A stretch of DNA of 43,568 nt, taken from Flavobacteriaceae bacterium. GTDB taxonomy: Bacteria > Bacteroidota > Bacteroidia > Flavobacteriales > Flavobacteriaceae. The notes beneath the pieces were generated by a model. It worked only from the letters and a program-made list of their open reading frames with translations. It did not search any database and was not told the origin of the DNA. Location of the stretch: contig CANJWG010000006.1 of assembly GCA_947478365.1 (NCBI GenBank), positions 1-43,568 on the forward strand. The letters run 5' to 3'. Within the stretch, counting starts at the first letter, position 1, and each line of letters opens with the position of its first letter. A program made the position numbers and the translations under genes. This document shows, piece after piece, positions 38,200 through 43,568 of the stretch.

Positions 38200-39033
38200 A
38201 TGTCAAATATTTATTTAGGGTATCATTTTTCAGTTGAACCCAAAAAACTTGGTTCTGAAATATTAATAGCAGAATTAGGTGAAAAACCATTTGAAAGTTT
38301 TATCGAAACCGAACTTGGTTTTAGCGCTTATATACAAAAAGACCTTTGTACTAAAAACATATTAGATGATATTTTTTTACTAAATTCTCCTGAATTCATT
38401 ATTTCTTACACTATCGAAGAAATTGATCAAGTCAATTGGAACGAAGAGTGGGAAAAAAACTTTGAAGCCATTGATGTAGATGGTAAATGTCATGTACGCG
38501 CACCTTTTCACCCAAAAACTAATGCCGAATTTGATATTGTTATCGAGCCTAAAATGAGCTTTGGAACAGGTCATCACGAAACTACTCATATGATGATTCA
38601 ACATCTTTTAGAAAATGATATTTCTAATATGAAAACTTTAGATATGGGTTGTGGCACAGCAATTCTGGCAATTCTTGCTGAAATGAAAGGTGCTAAAATT
38701 ATTGATGCTATTGATATTGACAACTGGTGCTACTTGAATTCGATTGAAAATGCAGAACGTAATAATTGTCATAAAATATCTGTTTATGAAGGCGATGCTT
38801 CTTTATTAAAAGGAAATAAATATGACCTGATAATTGCCAATATCAATCGCAATATATTATTAAATGACATGCAACAATACGTGGATTGTTTAAACAAAAA
38901 CGGAATCCTATTATTAAGTGGTTTTTATAATGAAGACATTACATTTATTGATGACTCCTGCACCGAAAAAGGATTGACATTTGTTAAAAAAATCGAAAGA
39001 AATAATTGGGTTTCGTTGAAATATATAAATTAG
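38200..39033 (+). CDS. prmA: Ribosomal protein L11 methyltransferase
   Basis: FGTGHHETTHMMIQHLLENDISNMKTLDMGCGTAILAILAEMKGA...DLIIANINRNILL. Confidence 0.93.
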   Translation: MSNIYLGYHFSVEPKKLGSEILIAELGEKPFESFIETELGFSAYIQKDLCTKNILDDIFLLNSPEFIISYTIEEIDQVNWNEEWEKNFEAIDVDGKCHVRAPFHPKTNAEFDIVIEPKMSFGTGHHETTHMMIQHLLENDISNMKTLDMGCGTAILAILAEMKGAKIIDAIDIDNWCYLNSIENAERNNCHKISVYEGDASLLKGNKYDLIIANINRNILLNDMQQYVDCLNKNGILLLSGFYNEDITFIDDSCTEKGLTFVKKIERNNWVSLKYIN

Positions 39034-39065
39034 CTGTTGAAAAATTTTACACCTTGTAAAACAAT

Positions 39066-39347
39066 ATGAAAATGAGTACTATTGAAAAAGTTCAGGAAGA
39101 CATTTTAGTTGAAGAACAAATCGGAATTAATAACGAAATCGTATTGTATAACGATGATGTTAACACTTTTGATCATGTTATTGACACACTGATTCGGGTT
39201 TGTAATCATAATCCGGAACAAGCCGAACAATGTGCAATTTTAGTTCATTATAAAGGAAAATGTACAGTAAAAACAGGTTCTTTTGATGAGCTAAAACCAC
39301 AATGCACCCAACTTTTAGATGCTGGCTTAAGCGCTGAAATTATTTAA
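39066..39347 (+). CDS. clpS: ATP-dependent Clp protease adaptor
   Basis: EIVLYNDDVNTFDHVIDTLIRVCNHNPEQAEQCAILVHYKGKCTVKTG. Confidence 0.92.
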   Translation: MKMSTIEKVQEDILVEEQIGINNEIVLYNDDVNTFDHVIDTLIRVCNHNPEQAEQCAILVHYKGKCTVKTGSFDELKPQCTQLLDAGLSAEII

Positions 39348-39768
39348 ATTTCCAATCAAACTCATCATTGTCTTTGATGATAGCACCAATTTCAACTCGA
39401 ATTATATCATCATATTCTGATTGCAGAATTAACCAATTACTTTCATTGAAGTGATTTTCGGTTGTGTCAAAATCTTCTTTCGCCCAAGATTTGAAAGGCA
39501 GTTCAGCTTTAACCATTTCTATATTTCTTCCCAAGACTTTTTTATCCAAAATGGTAGCTTCCGGATGTGAACAAATAATATAACCCAAGCGAAACTCTTC
39601 ATCTTCATAAAAAGTTAAACTTAGTTTTTGTTGGTTATACAAACAAATAACATTCCCGTCTTCATCGTTATATTGTTTATCTGGTTTACCGTAAAGCATC
39701 TCAACATCCTTTTGCTTCATTCCAAAAAGCAATTTATCTATACCGTTTTTTAGATTAATAATCATCAT
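39340..39768 (-). CDS. Hypothetical protein
   Basis: Candidate ATG at 39768 (MIINLKNGIDKLLFGMKQKDVEMLYGKPDKQYND), which avoids overlap with the upstream gene; ORF start is 39801. Confidence 0.6.
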   Translation of the reverse strand: MMIINLKNGIDKLLFGMKQKDVEMLYGKPDKQYNDEDGNVICLYNQQKLSLTFYEDEEFRLGYIICSHPEATILDKKVLGRNIEMVKAELPFKSWAKEDFDTTENHFNESNWLILQSEYDDIIRVEIGAIIKDNDEFDWKFK

Positions 39769-39775
39769 TTCGATT

Positions 39776-40954
39776 TTAATACTCAAAATTTCCAAACTCA
39801 CTAGTAATAGTGAGTTTTTTGTTATTACTAGCTACTACTCTTCCTATAATTTGAGCGTCAACACCAAAAGATTTTGAAATTTCGATAATATTGTTGGCTA
39901 TTTCAGCAGGAACATATAATTCCATTCTGTGTCCACAATTAAAAACTTGATACATTTCTTTCCAACTCGTTTTGGATTGTTCTTGTATCAATTTGAAAAG
40001 TGGCGGCACGGGAAAAAGATTGTCTTTTATTACATGAACTTTATCTACAAAATGCAACACTTTGGTTTGAGCTCCGCCCGAACAATGCACCATTCCGTGA
40101 ATGTCCTTAGAAGTGTATTTATTCAGTATAGTTTTGATGATTGGTGCGTATGTTCGTGTAGGAGACAATACTAATTTCCCAGCATCAATTGGAGAATTCT
40201 CTACTTCATCTGTCAGTCTTGTTTTTCCTGAATAAACCAAATCATTAGGTATCGAACTGTCGAAACTTTCTGGATATTTATGCGCTAAATAATTGGGAAA
40301 AACGTCATGACGCGCTGATGTCAATCCGTTGCTTCCCATTCCGCCGTTGTAACTTTTTTCATATTTGGCCTGACCGAAAGAAGCCAAACCAACAATCACA
40401 TCTCCTGCTTTTATATTCGCATTATCAATTACATCACTGCGTTTCATTCGGGCTGTAACGGTTGAATCTACTATTATCGTTCGCACTAAATCGCCAACAT
40501 CAGCCGTTTCACCACCAGTAGAATGGATGGTAACACCAAACGTTTTTAGCTCTGCAATCAATTCTTCTGTTCCGTTGATAATGGCAGAAATGACTTCGGC
40601 CGGAATTAGATTTTTGTTTCTTCCTATAGTTGATGAAAGCATGATATTATCTGTCGCTCCAACACAAAGCAAATCGTCAATATTCATAATCAAAGCATCC
40701 TGCGCAATACCTTTCCAAACAGAAATATCGCCAGTTTCTTTCCAATACAAATAAGCTAAAGACGATTTTGTTCCAGCGCCATCAGCATGCATAATGAGGC
40801 AATAATTGTCATCATTAGTCAGATAATCAGGAACAATTTTGCAGAAAGCTTTTGGAAATAATCCTTTGTCTATGTTTTTGATAGCGTTGTGGACATCTTC
40901 CTTGGAAGCCGAAACTCCTCGAAGATTGTAACGTTGACTGTTATCGGAACTCAT
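39776..40954 (-). CDS. Phosphoribosylformylglycinamidine cyclo-ligase / AIR-synthase-related protein
   Basis: AIR-synthase fold: NYCLIMHADGAGTKSSLAYLYW...IAQDALIMNIDDLLCVGATDNIMLSSTIGRNK...TGGETADVGDLVRTIIVDSTVTARM. Confidence 0.88.
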   Translation of the reverse strand: MSSDNSQRYNLRGVSASKEDVHNAIKNIDKGLFPKAFCKIVPDYLTNDDNYCLIMHADGAGTKSSLAYLYWKETGDISVWKGIAQDALIMNIDDLLCVGATDNIMLSSTIGRNKNLIPAEVISAIINGTEELIAELKTFGVTIHSTGGETADVGDLVRTIIVDSTVTARMKRSDVIDNANIKAGDVIVGLASFGQAKYEKSYNGGMGSNGLTSARHDVFPNYLAHKYPESFDSSIPNDLVYSGKTRLTDEVENSPIDAGKLVLSPTRTYAPIIKTILNKYTSKDIHGMVHCSGGAQTKVLHFVDKVHVIKDNLFPVPPLFKLIQEQSKTSWKEMYQVFNCGHRMELYVPAEIANNIIEISKSFGVDAQIIGRVVASNNKKLTITSEFGNFEY

Positions 40955-40990
40955 GTGTAGTGTTGTGTGTTGTTCCGCAAAGATAAGATT

Positions 40991-41025
40991 AGATTTGGGA
41001 TTTGAGATTTGGGATTTGGGATTTT
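40991..41025. repeat. GGGATTT/GAGATTT short tandem repeat
   Basis: AGATTTGGGATTTGAGATTTGGGATTTGGGATTTT. Confidence 0.85.
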
Positions 41026-41031
41026 TCAGAA

Positions 41032-41802
41032 TTATTTCTCAACAATCAAAATTTCTACCCTACGGTTTTCATTTTCTTCCTGATCTGTTTTTTCAGGTAT
41101 TGGATGTAATGGTCTTGATGTACCATAACCCTTGAAAGTCATTCTCTTTCTTTCAATTTTACATCGTAGTAAATAATTATAAATGGCTCTTGCCCTAGCT
41201 GTGGAAACATCGTTTTTATCACCTTCTGTTTGGCAACAAATATGTCCCTGTATTTCTATTTTTAATTTTGGATTTTCTTCCATCGCACAACGCAAATCAA
41301 TTAGTGTAGGTTGCGATTTAGGCACAATTCGAGCTGAATTGTTGAAAAAATAAATGTTAGGAAGTGTTATGAGTTCACCAACTTTAGATTTTTTTATTTT
41401 CTTTGTTAGTTCACTTTCAACGGGTAAGACTAATGGCTCATTATAAAAAATCGTTACTTTTCTGTTCTCAGCTTGGACCTTAGATTGTTTAAAATCTTTA
41501 CCAAAAGCTGTTTTTTCTAAATTTCTATCGAATTTCAAACCACTTTTCTCCAACAAAATATGAACATTATCAATACGTCTTACCGCTAGTTTTTTATTGT
41601 AATCTTTAGTATCAATGCTATCGCAATACCCCAGAAGTTTGGTAATTTCTACATTTTTATTTTTGGAAATCCACTCATTAATTTCTAAAATTGACGTTGA
41701 ATTTGGAAAATCTTTATTGAAATCAAAAAAGACTTCCACTTGCTTTTGTCCCAAACATTTGAAGGAAATGAGAAAAAATAATACGATTATTTTTATTTTC
41801 AT
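41032..41802 (-). CDS. OmpA-family protein with two OmpA-like domains
   Basis: Domain 1 LLGYCDSIDTKDYNKKLAVRRI...AENRKVTIFY; domain 2 IEIQGHICCQTEGDKNDVSTARARAIYNYLL...GYGTSRPLHPIPEKTDQEENENRRVEILI. Confidence 0.85.
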   Translation of the reverse strand: MKIKIIVLFFLISFKCLGQKQVEVFFDFNKDFPNSTSILEINEWISKNKNVEITKLLGYCDSIDTKDYNKKLAVRRIDNVHILLEKSGLKFDRNLEKTAFGKDFKQSKVQAENRKVTIFYNEPLVLPVESELTKKIKKSKVGELITLPNIYFFNNSARIVPKSQPTLIDLRCAMEENPKLKIEIQGHICCQTEGDKNDVSTARARAIYNYLLRCKIERKRMTFKGYGTSRPLHPIPEKTDQEENENRRVEILIVEK

Positions 41803-42704
41803 TATTTATTTACAATTAAGATTTCTACTCTGCGATTGGCAGCTCTTTCTTTTTCATTCTTTTCGGGTAGTTTATATATTGGATCATTACTTCCGTAACC
41901 CCTAAAAGCTAACCTTTTAACTTCTACGCCGTATTTTGTCAAATATTTTAAAATTACCAAAGCTCTTCTATAGGATAATTTGGTATCATTCGGATTTGGA
42001 TTGCAGCAAATATGTCCATGAATTTCAATTACTAACTTTGGATTATTCATCATTATATCAAGTAATTCATCCAAAAGCGGCATTGATTGTTCCATTACTC
42101 TTTCTGAATTAAAATAAAAGTTGATATTATTTATTCTGACTAAATCTCCTTTACTAGCTTTATAAAATTTTGATACTAATGTTGTCCTTTCATTTTCTAC
42201 AAGTAAATCCATATCGGCAACTTCTACTATATCCTCTTCTTTTATTTCTTGTATTGTTACTTCTTTAATTCTTCTTTTACGAAAAGGACCATCAGGTATT
42301 ATTTGTGCATTTTTTTCATCCGTATTATTAGCTGTAATCAAATTATAAAACACTTCCACTTTCCTATTCTCACTTTGATTTTTAGAATATTTAAAATCTT
42401 TCCCGATAGCTTTCAACTCAACTCTATCGGCTATTTTTATATTGTTGTTATTAAAAAATTTTATCATCGCATTTACTCTTCTCATTGCCAAATCTTTGTT
42501 ATACTTGCTGTTGTCAACACTATCGCAATAGCCTAAAACTTGAATGATTTCTGCAGTTTTATTAGCTGAAACCCATTGATCTACTTTAATCTGCGATGCC
42601 TCATTTGGAACATCCTTATTAAAATCAAAAAAAATATCAAGTTTATTTTGGCTAAAGCCAGTCAAAGAAAATAATAAAACAAAAAGTAAATGAAAATTTA
42701 GCAT
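41802..42704 (-). CDS. OmpA-family protein with two OmpA-like domains
   Basis: VLGYCDSVDNSKYNKDLAMRRV...SENRKVEVFY and IEIHGHICCNPNPNDTKLSYRRALVILKYL...GYGSNDPIYKLPEKNEKERAANRRVEILI. Confidence 0.85.
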   Translation of the reverse strand: MLNFHLLFVLLFSLTGFSQNKLDIFFDFNKDVPNEASQIKVDQWVSANKTAEIIQVLGYCDSVDNSKYNKDLAMRRVNAMIKFFNNNNIKIADRVELKAIGKDFKYSKNQSENRKVEVFYNLITANNTDEKNAQIIPDGPFRKRRIKEVTIQEIKEEDIVEVADMDLLVENERTTLVSKFYKASKGDLVRINNINFYFNSERVMEQSMPLLDELLDIMMNNPKLVIEIHGHICCNPNPNDTKLSYRRALVILKYLTKYGVEVKRLAFRGYGSNDPIYKLPEKNEKERAANRRVEILIVNK

Positions 42705-42705
42705 A

Positions 42706-43568
42706 TTAATTTTCTAAAATTAAAACTTCTACCCTGCGATTGGCAGCTCGTTCTTGTTCATCTTTTTCGGGTAATGCATAAATAGGTTGTGAGCTTCCAA
42801 AACCTTTATATGACAATCTGTCCTTTGATATATTTTGATTCAGTAAAAAATTATAAAGCGCTTTAGCTCGTTGCGTTGACAAATCAGCTCTATCAAAAGG
42901 CATACAACATAAATGACCTTGGATTTCAATTTTTAAATTTGGATTTTTTTGAAGTACCAAAAGTAACTCATACAATTTTCCACGAGATTCATTAACAACA
43001 GCAAACGTATTGATAACAAAATTCAAGTTTTCGATTTTGAGTTTTTCGCCCGATTTAGCTTCACCAACTTTCTTCATAAAAGCGCGGTCTAGTTTGAATT
43101 CAGATTTGGTTCCATTTGGATTTTCAAATACTAATTTTTCTGGGTAAACAATTTCAGGTATAGGTTGTTCCTTGACAATTTCTTTTTTAATCCCGAGGAT
43201 TTCATCTTCACGCGGTAAATCTATTTCGAGGATATAATAAATAACGACTCTACGATTTTCCGCTTTGTTTTTGGATTGTTCAAAGCTTTCTCCAAAACTT
43301 CTGGTTTTAAAATCTTCTCTGATTTTAATTTTATTTTTGACAGCATTAAAAATACAATTTACTCGTTTTTGGGCTAAAGTATCGTTGAAACCACTGGTGC
43401 CATCTTCATCTGTAAATCCGTGAATGGCTACTATTTTATTGCTCTTGTTTTCGGAAATCCAAGAACTTAGTTTTGTATTTTCTTTGGTATTTAATTCAAA
43501 CTTATTACTCTCAAAATACACAGTGAATTTCTCTTGAGCGAAACAAGAGGCCATTGAAATTAAAAAGA
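42706..43568 (-). CDS. OmpA-family protein with two OmpA-like domains; 5' end probably beyond the window edge
   Basis: IHGFTDEDGTSGFNDTLAQKRV...AENRRVVIYY and IEIQGHLCCMPFDRADLSTQRAKALYNFLL...GFGSSQPIYALPEKDEQERAANRRVEVLI; frame stays open to the right edge. Confidence 0.85.
   Translation of the reverse strand, partial: FLISMASCFAQEKFTVYFESNKFELNTKENTKLSSWISENKSNKIVAIHGFTDEDGTSGFNDTLAQKRVNCIFNAVKNKIKIREDFKTRSFGESFEQSKNKAENRRVVIYYILEIDLPREDEILGIKKEIVKEQPIPEIVYPEKLVFENPNGTKSEFKLDRAFMKKVGEAKSGEKLKIENLNFVINTFAVVNESRGKLYELLLVLQKNPNLKIEIQGHLCCMPFDRADLSTQRAKALYNFLLNQNISKDRLSYKGFGSSQPIYALPEKDEQERAANRRVEVLILEN

Noticed and set aside
38063-38290. 75-aa minus-strand ORF spanning the prmA upstream region
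   Set aside because: Antisense to two coding genes and the spacer; no motifs.

Overview
AT-rich chromosomal window from a Bacteroidota genome, most like Flavobacterium judging by protein families, gene order and TAnnTTTG-type promoters. Most of it is housekeeping: relA/spoT-fur-purA, aroE, rlmH, folP, tpiA, prmA, clpS, a purM-like gene and an ftsE-like ATPase. It also carries a surface-polysaccharide cluster at about 9.9-20.0 kb (glycosyltransferases, Wzx-type flippase, FdtA-like ketoisomerase, DegT/DnrJ aminotransferase, FemAB/GNAT-like transferase), a T9SS type-B sorted surface protein, a TPR protein/TonB-receptor-like barrel pair, and three tandem double-OmpA-domain proteins at the right edge. 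I see no tRNA, rRNA, CRISPR array, IS element or prophage. The most unusual observation is three separate genes (asnB, a GH13 alpha-amylase, an OstA/LptA-like gene) that each keep both termini but have lost the middle. No strong candidate for a wholly new system is present. The best leads are the plug-less barrel + giant TPR pair, the FdtA/FdtB/FemAB-like sugar module, the vicinal-Cys double-OmpA array, the duplicated Nmad1 (DUF1599) protein, and some non-coding structure (TTTG-periodic repeat, GGGATTT repeats, G-free purine-gene leaders, a near-leaderless fur promoter). All family assignments are from reading the translations; no database search was run.
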